This document shows, one piece after another, positions 8,910-16,866 of a stretch of 48,209 nt of DNA (the first letter of the stretch is position 1; every line of letters begins with the position of its first letter). This stretch comes from Bermanella sp034110565 (GTDB taxonomy: Bacteria; Pseudomonadota; Gammaproteobacteria; Pseudomonadales; Oceanobacteraceae), in NCBI GenBank assembly GCA_034110565.1, contig JAWUYY010000076.1, positions 1-48,209 of the forward strand. Direction: 5' to 3'. Below the pieces are notes generated by a model, which did no database searches, had not been told where the DNA came from, and was given only the letters and a program-made list of their open reading frames with translations. The translations under genes and the position numbers were made by a program.

Positions 8910-9137
8910 CTACCGTTTAAAAATAAATTGGCGCGCCGCCTTTATAAGTACCAAGATACTTGGCGCGCCATGCATTAACAAATCAAAAATATCCATGGGT
9001 TGAGTGAGCGTGCCTTGCATGAGCATGTTGAATTTTACAAACAAATGAGGTGATGGCTGAAACGGCGCTAAACCTAGCATTAACGCAATGACAATCAAAA
9101 TCTTCCAATCTATTTTATCTAACCATTTCATTAGCAT
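8910..9137 (-). CDS. small inner-membrane protein (family often labelled 'RND transporter')
   Basis: 75 residues with two hydrophobic segments: ILIVIALMLGLAPFQPSPHL (about 13-33) and the C-terminal LLMHGAPSILVLIKAA. The pattern LGLAPF-P-PHL followed by P-DIFDLLMH is a conserved small-protein family in Pseudomonas and relatives that databases often misname RND transporter. It is too small to be a transporter, and its function is unknown. GAGAG lies 6 nt before the first ATG. The gene is convergent with the haem lipoprotein (32 bp apart) and divergent from the SLC13 transporter. Confidence 0.7.
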   Translation of the reverse strand: MLMKWLDKIDWKILIVIALMLGLAPFQPSPHLFVKFNMLMQGTLTQPMDIFDLLMHGAPSILVLIKAARQFIFKR

Positions 9138-9221
9138 TAGGTACTCTCAGTTTAAGGTTTTAGGGTTAATGAGGTGAGTTTTTCCAAATACATTAATAAG
9201 CACTATGATTCCTAGGATTTC

Positions 9222-9250
9222 CTAACACCCCCAAAGCTGTTTACTATACT
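9222..9250 (+). promoter_or_regulatory. probable promoter of the SLC13-type transporter
   Basis: CTAACA (-35) and TATACT (-10) with 17-bp spacing, 47 bp before the ATG at 9298. Hexamer matches are 4/6 and 5/6. Inference from sequence. Confidence 0.5.
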
Positions 9251-9297
9251 GGCCATTAGAATTAGCTTGTCGCTAACAACCCTTATAGGACACCACT

Positions 9298-10629
9298 ATG
9301 AAATGGCTATTGGCAATACTGGTTCAAGCCGGCCTCATAACGCTGATATCAACCAGCCAGATCAGCCCGTCTATTCAACAGGGACTGATTATTTTATCTA
9401 TTATTGCCCACTTCTGGCTCGCTGAACTGCTACCTCTTAGTGTCACCGCATTATTGATACCTGTTTTAGCCGTGGCATTCAATATTATGGACTTAAAAAC
9501 GGCCCTGCTCAGTTTCGCTCATCCCATCATCTTTTTATTTTTAGGCGGCTTCGCCTTAGCCGCCGCCTTACATGAGCACAAACTTGATCAACACTTTGCC
9601 CACGTAATCATGCGCAAAGCCAAAAATAGCGGGTTATTTATTTGCCTCATGCTATTTGCTTTAACGGCGTTTTTATCTATGTGGATCAGCAACACCGCCA
9701 CCACAGTAATGATGCTCCCCATCGCGCTGGGGTTAATGTCACACCTAGAGTATGACAAACACAAAAGCGTATTTGCTTTTTTATTATTAGGCGTTGCCTA
9801 TTCGGCCAATATTGGCGGTATCGCTACAATTGTAGGCAGCCCGCCTAATGCTATTGCCGCCAGCGCATTAGATTTGTCATTTTACGATTGGCTCATCATT
9901 GCGCTGCCCGTTAGTCTAGTGCTACTGCCGCTAATGTGGTTCATTTTATATTACTACCTCAAACCTAATTTAGACTTATTTAAGTCCGAGGTATCAACCA
10001 CAGAAGCGTTCAATTGGGATCGTCAAAGTATTCTGGTCATTGTTATCTTTATCATCACAGCTTGCCTATGGATTTTTGGTAGCTTTATTCAAAATGCACT
10101 TGGTGAAATAAAAGACTTTGATAGCTGGGTAGCCATTATTGTTATCATTGCACTGCATGGTAGTAAAAGTTTAAGTTGGAGTGCATTTGAAAAAAACACT
10201 CAATGGGGCGTATTGCTTTTATTTGGAGGTGGTCTTGCTCTGAGTGCCATATTAAGTCAAACCCAAGCGAATCTTTTTTTAGCTCAACAATTAGTCACTT
10301 TAAGTGATGGCTTAAATCTTTATTGGCTGCTGTTACTTATTATATTGTTTATTATTTTTATGACAGAAATATCCAGCAATACTGCACTTTCTGCCTTGAT
10401 GATTCCAACATTTATGGGGATGGCTGACGTAATGGGTTTTGATAAAACCATAATGGTAAGCGCCATTGCTATCAGCGCTTCCTGTGCGTTTATGTTACCG
10501 GTTGCAACACCACCTAACACCATTGTTTTTTCTAGTGGCTATATTCCTCAAAACACCATGATGAAATCTGGTTTAATCTTAAATTTAGGATTCAGTGTGA
10601 TCATTGCAAGCTATATGCTTTGGCTTTAA
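9298..10629 (+). CDS. SLC13/DASS-family anion:sodium symporter
   Basis: A 443-residue polytopic membrane protein with about 11 hydrophobic segments. The SNT substrate/sodium motif appears twice in the DASS manner: SNTATTVMMLPIALGL in the first half and SSNTALSALMIPTFMG in the second. Each is followed by a Pro-rich re-entrant segment (GSPPNAIAAS, VATPPNTIVFSSG). This is the signature of the divalent anion (dicarboxylate, sulfate) family, and the substrate cannot be told from sequence. It is a stand-alone gene with its own promoter; the next gene, the globin, starts 227 bp later with separate control. Confidence 0.88.
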   Translation: MKWLLAILVQAGLITLISTSQISPSIQQGLIILSIIAHFWLAELLPLSVTALLIPVLAVAFNIMDLKTALLSFAHPIIFLFLGGFALAAALHEHKLDQHFAHVIMRKAKNSGLFICLMLFALTAFLSMWISNTATTVMMLPIALGLMSHLEYDKHKSVFAFLLLGVAYSANIGGIATIVGSPPNAIAASALDLSFYDWLIIALPVSLVLLPLMWFILYYYLKPNLDLFKSEVSTTEAFNWDRQSILVIVIFIITACLWIFGSFIQNALGEIKDFDSWVAIIVIIALHGSKSLSWSAFEKNTQWGVLLLFGGGLALSAILSQTQANLFLAQQLVTLSDGLNLYWLLLLIILFIIFMTEISSNTALSALMIPTFMGMADVMGFDKTIMVSAIAISASCAFMLPVATPPNTIVFSSGYIPQNTMMKSGLILNLGFSVIIASYMLWL

Positions 10630-10771
10630 TGTGTTTTTAAACTACAAAATCCAATCGGTTAAATACATTCAATTAATAACATTATGTATTAGGGAAAGTT
10701 AAATCGTCTGACAATTACAGTAAGGGTATGTAATAAAATTATTGTAATACAGTAAGTCACGTTTATTTTTA

Positions 10772-10785
10772 TTGATTTATATCAA
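10772..10785. promoter_or_regulatory. FNR/Anr-type binding site upstream of globin
   Basis: TTGAT-TTAT-ATCAA is an exact match to the FNR/Anr consensus TTGAT-N4-ATCAA. If it acts as a class II activator site (centre -41.5), transcription would begin near 10820, 37 nt before the globin ATG at 10857. An A/T-rich -10-like TAAAAA is at 10810-10815. Predicted activation at low oxygen is inference from the consensus. Confidence 0.75.
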
Positions 10786-10856
10786 TATAGAAATTAATAA
10801 AATTGCATCTAAAAATATCTAGCAGTAAAATCCGCGGTCTTTTGAGCGCGATCACG

Positions 10857-11258
10857 ATGAGCAGTAATGCAGATCTAGTTTTTCAAAGTTATGGAAGAGC
10901 TTGTAGTAAACCAGAATTTTTCGCTGAGTTTTATACTATTTTTATGGGTAAATCAGAAGAAATTCGCGCCATGTTTGTAAACTCTGATATGGACACCCAA
11001 AGAGGATTATTACGCGGCGGTATCATGTGGTTAATTATGCATGCACGAGGAATGCCTGATACAAAGATTCGTGCATTAGGGGAAAGCCACAGCAAGAAAA
11101 ATATGAATATCGATCCAACCCATTACAATGATTGGTTGGATGCGTTAATTGAGACACTAGAGAGTTTCGACCCTGACTTTAGTCCTGAACTGGCTCAAAC
11201 TTGGCGCTCGACTTTGCTACCCAGTATTCAAATAATTCAAAACATGTACAACGATTAG
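10857..11258 (+). CDS. single-domain bacterial globin
   Basis: A 133-residue haem protein of the globin fold. The start (SNADLVFQSYGRACSKPEFF) aligns with helix A/B of bacterial haemoglobins. The likely proximal (F8) His is in ALGESHSKKNMNI, followed by helix G with HYNDWLDALIETL. Likely roles are O2 binding or NO detoxification; no reductase domain is fused. The frame is open upstream to a TTG at 10803. The ATG at 10857 is preferred because the extension has no globin character and would lie before the transcription start predicted from the FNR box. Confidence 0.82.
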   Translation: MSSNADLVFQSYGRACSKPEFFAEFYTIFMGKSEEIRAMFVNSDMDTQRGLLRGGIMWLIMHARGMPDTKIRALGESHSKKNMNIDPTHYNDWLDALIETLESFDPDFSPELAQTWRSTLLPSIQIIQNMYND

Positions 11259-11290
11259 AATTCGACTCTCTATTAGTATTAAGTTAAAAC

Positions 11291-11321
11291 GAGCACTAAA
11301 TTAACAAAAAAATAAGTGCTC
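11291..11321. terminator. weak inverted repeat between convergent genes
   Basis: GAGCACT / AGTGCTC (7 bp) around a 17-nt A-rich loop, between the convergent globin and TetR genes. On the minus strand the loop reads as a T-rich run. It could help end transcription, but it is not a classic terminator. Confidence 0.35.
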
Positions 11322-11357
11322 ATCATCTCCTTACCAACACCATTGCAATCCATAGCG

Positions 11358-12020
11358 CTAAGACAACGCCAACAGTTGATCCAAAGACTTACCCAGTTGC
11401 GCAGCAATAGCGGCAACCGACTCTTTGTAATTTTCCGTTAAGAATGGCTTCTCTAGCGCAAATATTTGATATACACCTGCGTTTAATAATTCACGGCTTT
11501 CTTCTTGGGCATCACTGACTAATAAGTTTGTGTGCATAAAACCAAACCATGACGTGACTAAGATCCAAGTATTTAATGCAAGAGCTCGCAGCTCTTCATC
11601 GTTCGCGGCAATAATATCAGCACTGCGCAGCCCCATATAAATCATTTCAGTACGACTTAAGCAGCGTTTAAAAAAGGCATTGTAGCGCTTATGAAGATCG
11701 GGGTCGTTTTGCAATAGATGCTGCAAGTCACGATGTAAAAAGCGGTAGTCCCATAAGCCTTGGAAAATAGCCTGCAAGTAGATGAGTTTATCGTTAACGG
11801 TTAACTCTCGTCCTTCTGGCAATTGCAAGTTGTCATCTACTTTGGCTTCGTATTCAAGGTAGATATCAAAGATGATCTGCTGCTTATTCTTGAAGTGGTA
11901 ATACAGATTGCCCGGGCTGATACCAAGGTGCGATGCAATATGATTAGTCGTGACGTTACGCTCACCTTGTTCGTTGAACAGGTCTAAACTGGCTTGAATG
12001 ATACGATCACGTGTTTTCAT
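11358..12020 (-). CDS. TetR-family transcriptional regulator
   Basis: A 220-residue repressor-type regulator. The N-terminal helix-turn-helix is canonical: RDRIIQASLDLFNEQGERNVTT, then HLGISPGNLYYHFKNKQQ (to about residue 50). The C-terminal all-helical ligand domain has no predictable ligand. The ATG at 12020 (MKTRDRI) is chosen because AGGAAG lies 6 nt upstream; the longer frame adds ten unlike residues. The gene is divergent from the aldehyde dehydrogenase operon, and a 16-bp palindrome sits inside that operon's promoter. It is therefore probably the local repressor, perhaps responding to a fatty alcohol, aldehyde or acyl compound (inference). Confidence 0.9.
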   Translation of the reverse strand: MKTRDRIIQASLDLFNEQGERNVTTNHIASHLGISPGNLYYHFKNKQQIIFDIYLEYEAKVDDNLQLPEGRELTVNDKLIYLQAIFQGLWDYRFLHRDLQHLLQNDPDLHKRYNAFFKRCLSRTEMIYMGLRSADIIAANDEELRALALNTWILVTSWFGFMHTNLLVSDAQEESRELLNAGVYQIFALEKPFLTENYKESVAAIAAQLGKSLDQLLALS

Positions 12021-12175
12021 ACTGCTTCCTATTGATATCAGGTCACTCACCGTCAGCTTCCCATGCCAACTGGCCTCCCAATTTTAAGCTGGGCATTTTC
12101 TCAATCCTACCCATGATACGCAATGAGCAATTTACATGGGTGTCTTATTTGGCCAGCTGTGTGACAAATAAACAT

Positions 12176-12204
12176 TTGACCTGTAGAGTAATAACTCTAA
12201 TAAT
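12176..12204 (+). promoter_or_regulatory. promoter of the aldehyde/alcohol oxidation operon with palindromic operator
   Basis: TTGACC (-35) and AATAAT (-10, 5/6) are spaced by 17 bp. The spacer contains the perfect inverted repeat TAGAGT-AATA-ACTCTA at 12184-12199. A repressor bound there would block RNA polymerase. The divergent TetR gene is the obvious candidate. The aldehyde dehydrogenase ATG is 43 bp downstream. Confidence 0.7.
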
Positions 12205-12246
12205 AATCTAAAATTGCTACATTGCCCACTATAAGAGGATATTTCT

Positions 12247-13689
12247 ATGGTCGCTACAGCCGCTCAAATGAATGATGAACAAGCTCAAATCACCTATTTA
12301 CATCAGGTATTTGCCAAACAAAAAGCCGCATATGCCAATGCACCTTACCCTAGCCTTCAGCAGCGCCGAGATGACCTAGATAAACTAGCAAGCATCTTAC
12401 GTGAATATAAAGATGAACTAGCAGACGCCATGAATACCGATTTCAGCTGTCGTTCAAAAGATGAAACCTTATTAGCTGAAATTTTGGTAACTCTTGAAGG
12501 CATCAAATATAACCGCAAGAATTTAAAAAAATGGATGAAACCAAGCCGTCGCCACGTGAGCGCTTTGTTTGCACCGGCGTCTAACAAGGTTTATTTCCAG
12601 CCTAAAGGCGTGGTAGGCATCATGGTGCCATGGAACTATCCAATTCAGTTAGCGGCTGCGCCGTTAGCGGCTGCTTTAGCTGCTGGTAACCGTGCCGTTA
12701 TTAAACTATCTGAATTTACTCCTGCCACCAATAAAGTTATGCAACGTATGTTTGCATCGGCATTTAATGAAGACCAAGTGGCATTGGTATTAGGTGAAGC
12801 GCAAGTGGGTGCGGAGTTCTCAAGCCTACATTGGGATCATTTATTATTCACAGGTTCAACCGCTGTTGCCCGTCACGTGATGAGCGCTGCCGGTAAAAAT
12901 CTTGTACCTGTCACACTAGAACTCGGTGGAAAAAGCCCTTGTATCATCACTGATAAAGGCTCTCTAGCGGGCGCAGCAGAAAGTATTGTGTTTGGCAAAG
13001 CCACCAATGCTGGCCAAACCTGTATCGCGCCGGATTATGTTTTATGCCCGGCACACATGCTGGATGATTTGAAAATAGAACTAAGCGCCGCTTACAAAAA
13101 ATCATTCCCGACGTTACGAAATAATAATGACTACACCGCCATTGTGAATGAACGCCAATTCAATCGATTACAAGGTTATTTAACGGATGCAAAAGAAAAA
13201 GGCGCCAGCATTGAAGTATTAAATAATGCTAACGAAGATTTCTCCGGCACACGTAAAATTCCTTTAACGTTATTAACCAATACCACTGATGACATGGTCG
13301 TCATGCAGGATGAAATATTCGGTCCTTTATTACCGATTTTAACGTACAAAAATTTAGATGAGGCCATTGATTATATTAACGAGCACCCCCGCCCGCTCGC
13401 CTTGTATTTATTTAGCCACAACAGCAATGAACAAGAATACGTTTTAGAAAAGACCCATGCAGGTGGCGTTGCCATTAACGATTGCCTTACACATATTGCA
13501 CAAGACGATATGCCCTTCGGTGGTGTTGGCGATTCAGGTATTGGTGCTTACCATGGCAAAGAAGGGTTCTTATCCCTAAGCCACGCGAAATCTGTGCATA
13601 AAAAAGGCCGCTTCAATAGTGGTAAATTTATCCATGCTCCTCATGGTCGTCTCGTGCATCGTTTAATTTATAAATTCATTATTCGTTAA
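12247..13689 (+). CDS. aldehyde dehydrogenase, coniferyl-aldehyde-dehydrogenase type
   Basis: 480 residues. NAD(P)-dependent oxidation of an aldehyde to a carboxylate. It shows PWNYPIQLAAAPLAAALAAG (cofactor entry), FTGST, LELGGKSP (with catalytic Glu) and NAGQTCIAPDYVL with the nucleophilic Cys at about 260, then EIFGPLLP. The hydrophobic C-terminal tail LVHRLIYKFIIR could touch the membrane, as in fatty-aldehyde dehydrogenases. Homologues are usually labelled coniferyl aldehyde dehydrogenase. Next to a GMC alcohol oxidoreductase, a medium- or long-chain aldehyde is a better guess here (inference). AGAGGA ribosome-binding site 8 nt before the ATG. Confidence 0.92.
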   Translation: MVATAAQMNDEQAQITYLHQVFAKQKAAYANAPYPSLQQRRDDLDKLASILREYKDELADAMNTDFSCRSKDETLLAEILVTLEGIKYNRKNLKKWMKPSRRHVSALFAPASNKVYFQPKGVVGIMVPWNYPIQLAAAPLAAALAAGNRAVIKLSEFTPATNKVMQRMFASAFNEDQVALVLGEAQVGAEFSSLHWDHLLFTGSTAVARHVMSAAGKNLVPVTLELGGKSPCIITDKGSLAGAAESIVFGKATNAGQTCIAPDYVLCPAHMLDDLKIELSAAYKKSFPTLRNNNDYTAIVNERQFNRLQGYLTDAKEKGASIEVLNNANEDFSGTRKIPLTLLTNTTDDMVVMQDEIFGPLLPILTYKNLDEAIDYINEHPRPLALYLFSHNSNEQEYVLEKTHAGGVAINDCLTHIAQDDMPFGGVGDSGIGAYHGKEGFLSLSHAKSVHKKGRFNSGKFIHAPHGRLVHRLIYKFIIR

Positions 13690-13705
13690 TAACAAATTTA
13701 TCATT

Positions 13706-14251
13706 ATGAATAGACGTGATTTTTTAAAACTAGGAGCTGCCAGTTCGGCAGCTCTCACAGCAACGGCGTTTACTGCAACGTTAACTGGTTGCTCTGAGTC
13801 ATTACCCGCCAATAGCGCATGGAAAGTACTGCGTGCGAAAGACCGTATACTTTTAAGTGCAATTGCCCCTGTCATGCTTAAGGGCAGCTTACCGAGTGAC
13901 CCTCAAGCAAAACAGAAAAATATTGAAATCATGCTGCAATATATTGATACAGGTATTTCAAAGCTTGGGCCTCATAACACCAAACAGCTTTCGGATTTAT
14001 TTACTCTATTAAACTTTGGTTTAAGCCGTGGCTTAACAACGGGTATATGGAGTAGCTGGGACAAAGCATCAGAAGACGAAATCGAGAATTTTTTAAACCG
14101 TTGGCGCGAAAGCTCAGTGAGCTTATTTAATGTCGCTTACAATGGTTTGAATAAACTCATGTGCGCCACTTGGTTTGGCCAACCCGCCGCTTGGCAAAAC
14201 ATTGGGTATCCAGGTCCTTTATACCCAGATGTATTAATTACAAAATCCTAG
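13706..14251 (+). CDS. Tat-exported small subunit-like protein
   Basis: 181 residues. The N-terminus MNRRDFLKLGAASSAA is a clear twin-arginine signal (RRDFLK), followed by a hydrophobic stretch ending TLTGC, which could also be a lipobox. The rest is helical and carries WKVLRAKDRILLSAIAPVML and a Trp-rich end (ATWFGQPAAWQNIGYPGP), resembling the gluconate-2-dehydrogenase subunit 3 type partners of GMC dehydrogenases. It lies 16 bp after the aldehyde dehydrogenase and 27 bp before the GMC gene. It probably escorts or anchors the GMC enzyme through the Tat pathway; this is inference from neighbours. Confidence 0.8.
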   Translation: MNRRDFLKLGAASSAALTATAFTATLTGCSESLPANSAWKVLRAKDRILLSAIAPVMLKGSLPSDPQAKQKNIEIMLQYIDTGISKLGPHNTKQLSDLFTLLNFGLSRGLTTGIWSSWDKASEDEIENFLNRWRESSVSLFNVAYNGLNKLMCATWFGQPAAWQNIGYPGPLYPDVLITKS

Positions 14252-14278
14252 TAAATAATTTGGTGGATAATAAGTAAC

Positions 14279-15871
14279 ATGGCCATTCCGGATATATTCA
14301 AACAGCGAACCCAAAGTGAAAACTGGGATATTACCGACGCTGCAAAACTGCAAACTAACCAAACCATCGAAGCAGATGTCATTATTATTGGCACTGGCGC
14401 AGGCGGTGGCGTATCTGCAGAAGTATTAAGTCAGGCTGGCTTAAATGTTGTCATGATCGAAGAAGGTGGCTTGTTCACCTCTGATAATTTCAATATGGAT
14501 GAACTTCAATCCTATGGTGATCTTTATCAAGAGGGTGCCGGTCGCACCACCAAAGACGGCGCGATCAGTATATTCCAAGGCCGTGCTGTGGGCGGCACTA
14601 CCGTTGTAAACTGGACATCCAGTTTTCGCACCCCAAACAACACATTTGATCATTGGCAAAAACATCACGGTGTCCAAGGATTGAACCCAGACACCATGAC
14701 CCCTTATTTTGAGCAAATGGAAAAGCGCCTTAACGTAGCCAAATGGGCGATGCCACCTAATGCGAATAACGACATATTAAAACGCGGCTGCGAAGCCAAT
14801 AACTGGACTTGGGCGGTTATCCCGCGCAATGTATCAGGCTGCTGGGACTTAGGCTATTGCGGCACAGGCTGCCCAACTAATGCTAAACAAAGCATGTTGG
14901 TGACAACGGTTCCTGAAGCATTAAAAAATGGCTCAAAGTTGTTTTATCGCTGCAGCGCCGATCGCATTGTTTTTTCTGAGCACAAAGCCGAATCCGTTGA
15001 ATGCTTAGCATTAGGCGAAGATGGCAAGACCCCAACAGGGATTCGCTTAAGCTTTAAAGCACCTCATATCGTATTAGCAGGCGGCGCAATAAATAATCCA
15101 GGGTTATTACTACGCTCTGACGCCCCTGATCCCCACAAACGCATTGGTAAACGGACCACTATCCACCCGGTTAATGCCAACTTGGCAAAAATGGGCAATG
15201 CAGTTAATGCCTTTTATGGCGCCCCGCAAAGTATTTATTCTGACCACTTTCAATGGAATACCGAAGGTGGTATCGGCTTCAAACTAGAAGTGCCACCTAT
15301 GCAACCCACTATGGGAGCACAAATCATCGGCTTTCATGGATTAAAGCTCAGCAACACCATGGAGCAATTACCTAATTTGCAAGGCACTATTGCCCTATTA
15401 AGAGATGGCTTTCATGAGCAAAGCCAAGGGGGCACGGTTGAGCTAGACGGTGGCGGCAAACCTATTTTAGATTACCCCCTCACAGACTACATTTGGCAAG
15501 GGCTGCGCAAAGCGCACCATGTTATGGCTGAGGTACAATTTGCCGCAGGCGCTAAAAGCGTGATGCCTTTGCACCACGATGCCACCTTCTACAAGAGCCT
15601 AAAAGAGTGCACAGCAGCTATTGATGCCTTACCGCAAGAGTTGCATCGTCAGCGACTCATGACGGCTCACCTAATGGGTGGCTGTACCATGGGCGAAGAT
15701 ATGAGTGAATCCGTGGTCAATAGCCAAGGCCGTTTTCACCATGCCGATAACCTGTATGTCATAGATGGCTCTGTCTTCCCAACCAGTATTGGCGCGAACC
15801 CGCAGCTATCTATTTATGGCTTAGCACTTAAACAATCCAGTCAATTGGCCGCTAGCATTAAACAAGGCTAA
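14279..15871 (+). CDS. GMC-family FAD-dependent alcohol oxidoreductase
   Basis: 530 residues. The dinucleotide motif IIIGTGAGGGVSAEVLSQAG (about 36-55) ends in the FAD-ribose-binding acid of IEEGG. The GMC signature region is GRAVGGTTVVNW. A cysteine-containing insert CGTGCPTNAKQSML is typical of the subgroup that works with a Tat-exported partner. The C-terminal block LMGGCTMGEDMSESVV, the likely active-site His in GRFHHADNLYVIDGS and GANPQLSI complete the fold. It oxidises an alcohol to an aldehyde, which the first gene of the operon would oxidise further. It has no signal peptide, consistent with export by piggyback on the Tat partner or with cytoplasmic action. Confidence 0.9.
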   Translation: MAIPDIFKQRTQSENWDITDAAKLQTNQTIEADVIIIGTGAGGGVSAEVLSQAGLNVVMIEEGGLFTSDNFNMDELQSYGDLYQEGAGRTTKDGAISIFQGRAVGGTTVVNWTSSFRTPNNTFDHWQKHHGVQGLNPDTMTPYFEQMEKRLNVAKWAMPPNANNDILKRGCEANNWTWAVIPRNVSGCWDLGYCGTGCPTNAKQSMLVTTVPEALKNGSKLFYRCSADRIVFSEHKAESVECLALGEDGKTPTGIRLSFKAPHIVLAGGAINNPGLLLRSDAPDPHKRIGKRTTIHPVNANLAKMGNAVNAFYGAPQSIYSDHFQWNTEGGIGFKLEVPPMQPTMGAQIIGFHGLKLSNTMEQLPNLQGTIALLRDGFHEQSQGGTVELDGGGKPILDYPLTDYIWQGLRKAHHVMAEVQFAAGAKSVMPLHHDATFYKSLKECTAAIDALPQELHRQRLMTAHLMGGCTMGEDMSESVVNSQGRFHHADNLYVIDGSVFPTSIGANPQLSIYGLALKQSSQLAASIKQG

Positions 15872-15878
15872 AATGTGG

Positions 15879-15906
15879 CGCGGTACTCATTTTGTTGAGT
15901 GCCGTG
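15879..15906 (+). other. stem-loop between the GMC operon and coaD
   Basis: An 11-bp stem (CGCGGTACTCA / TGAGTGCCGTG, with two G·T pairs) around a 6-nt T-rich loop, 8 nt after the GMC stop. No T tract follows, so it is not a standard terminator. It could stabilise the 3' end of the operon transcript or act with Rho. Confidence 0.45.
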
Positions 15907-15957
15907 GCTAAATTGATTACCATGCCGCACTAGTATCCCGCCCCAAAGGCAGATTTG

Positions 15958-16437
15958 ATGATTAAAGTTATCTATCCCGGAACGTTTGACCCAATTACAA
16001 ATGGTCACACCGACCTCATCGAACGCGCAGCCCGCATGTTCGATCATATTGTGGTTGCCGTTGCCGAGAGCCCAAACAAACAACCTTTGTTTGACCTTGA
16101 GCTGCGTTGTGAGCTTGCTCGTGAAGTACTCAGTCACATTAAAAATGTAGAAGTGGTTGGTTTTAACACGCTGCTTGCCCACTTTGTGAAAGAACAAGGT
16201 GCTCAGGTTCTATTACGTGGCCTTCGCGCCGTGTCCGATTTTGAATACGAATTTCAATTAGCGAATATGAACCGTGCTCTAGCACCTGATGTTGAAACCG
16301 TTTTCTTGACACCAGATGAACGTCACTCCTACATAAGCTCTACCTTGATTCGTGAAATTGCCCGTTTAAACGGCGACGTGAAGAAATTTGTTCACCCTGT
16401 AGTCGAAAAGCATCTGCTGGAAACATTTAGTATTTAA
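15958..16437 (+). CDS. coaD: pantetheine-phosphate adenylyltransferase CoaD
   Basis: Penultimate step of coenzyme A synthesis (4'-phosphopantetheine plus ATP to dephospho-CoA). The nucleotidyltransferase motif YPGTFDPITNGH is at residues 6-17, LLRGLRAVSDFEYE in the middle, and the second signature YISSTLIREIA at about 123. It is 159 residues, the usual length. The ATG at 15958 is preferred to the TTG one codon before; AAAGG lies 8-9 nt upstream. Confidence 0.97.
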   Translation: MIKVIYPGTFDPITNGHTDLIERAARMFDHIVVAVAESPNKQPLFDLELRCELAREVLSHIKNVEVVGFNTLLAHFVKEQGAQVLLRGLRAVSDFEYEFQLANMNRALAPDVETVFLTPDERHSYISSTLIREIARLNGDVKKFVHPVVEKHLLETFSI

Positions 16438-16479
16438 ATTAAGATGTTGTTTAGGATCTTAAGATTCTAAGGAGTAAAT

Positions 16480-16725
16480 ATGGCCTTAATCATTACCGAT
16501 GATTGCATTAACTGCGACGTTTGCGAGCCTGAGTGCCCTAACGAAGCCATTAGTGAAGGGGACGAAATCTACGTTATCGACCCTAAAAAATGTACAGAAT
16601 GCGTTGGACATTATGACGAACCCCAGTGCCAATTAGTTTGCCCTGTAGACTGCATTCCACTTGATCCAGATAACGAAGAAACACAAGAAGAGTTAATGGA
16701 AAAGTACGAAAAATTAACGGCTTAA
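16480..16725 (+). CDS. 2x[4Fe-4S] ferredoxin, YfhL type
   Basis: 81 residues. First cluster motif CINCDVCEPECP and second CTECVGHYDEPQCQLVCP; the 8-residue insert between Cys pairs of the second motif is typical of the YfhL/Allochromatium-type ferredoxins. A small electron carrier whose partner is unknown. It follows coaD by 42 bp, the same order as in Pseudomonas. An AAGGAG ribosome-binding site precedes the ATG, and a terminator follows. Confidence 0.95.
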   Translation: MALIITDDCINCDVCEPECPNEAISEGDEIYVIDPKKCTECVGHYDEPQCQLVCPVDCIPLDPDNEETQEELMEKYEKLTA

Positions 16726-16750
16726 AAGCCTGAAGCTAAAAGCGACTAAC

Positions 16751-16781
16751 AACCGTTACCTTAATTGGTAACGGTTTTTTT
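16751..16781 (+). terminator. rho-independent terminator after the ferredoxin gene
   Basis: AACCGTTACC / GGTAACGGTT, a perfect 10-bp stem around a 6-nt loop, followed by a T7 run. It ends the coaD-ferredoxin unit. Confidence 0.92.
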
Positions 16782-16866
16782 ATGCCTAATGGAAACATTT
16801 AAATAGATGCTTGAACAGATTCAATACTACAACTAGCCTTATAAACAGATACACCTAAGGTTCAGT

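Noticed and set aside
8933..8968. Two copies of TTGGCGCGCC close together
   Set aside because: They lie in and just after the coding end of the small membrane protein; GGCGCGCC is self-complementary, so apparent inverted repeats arise easily. No further support.
10803..10856. TTG start extending the globin by 18 residues
   Set aside because: The extension has no globin similarity and lies before the transcription start implied by the FNR box.
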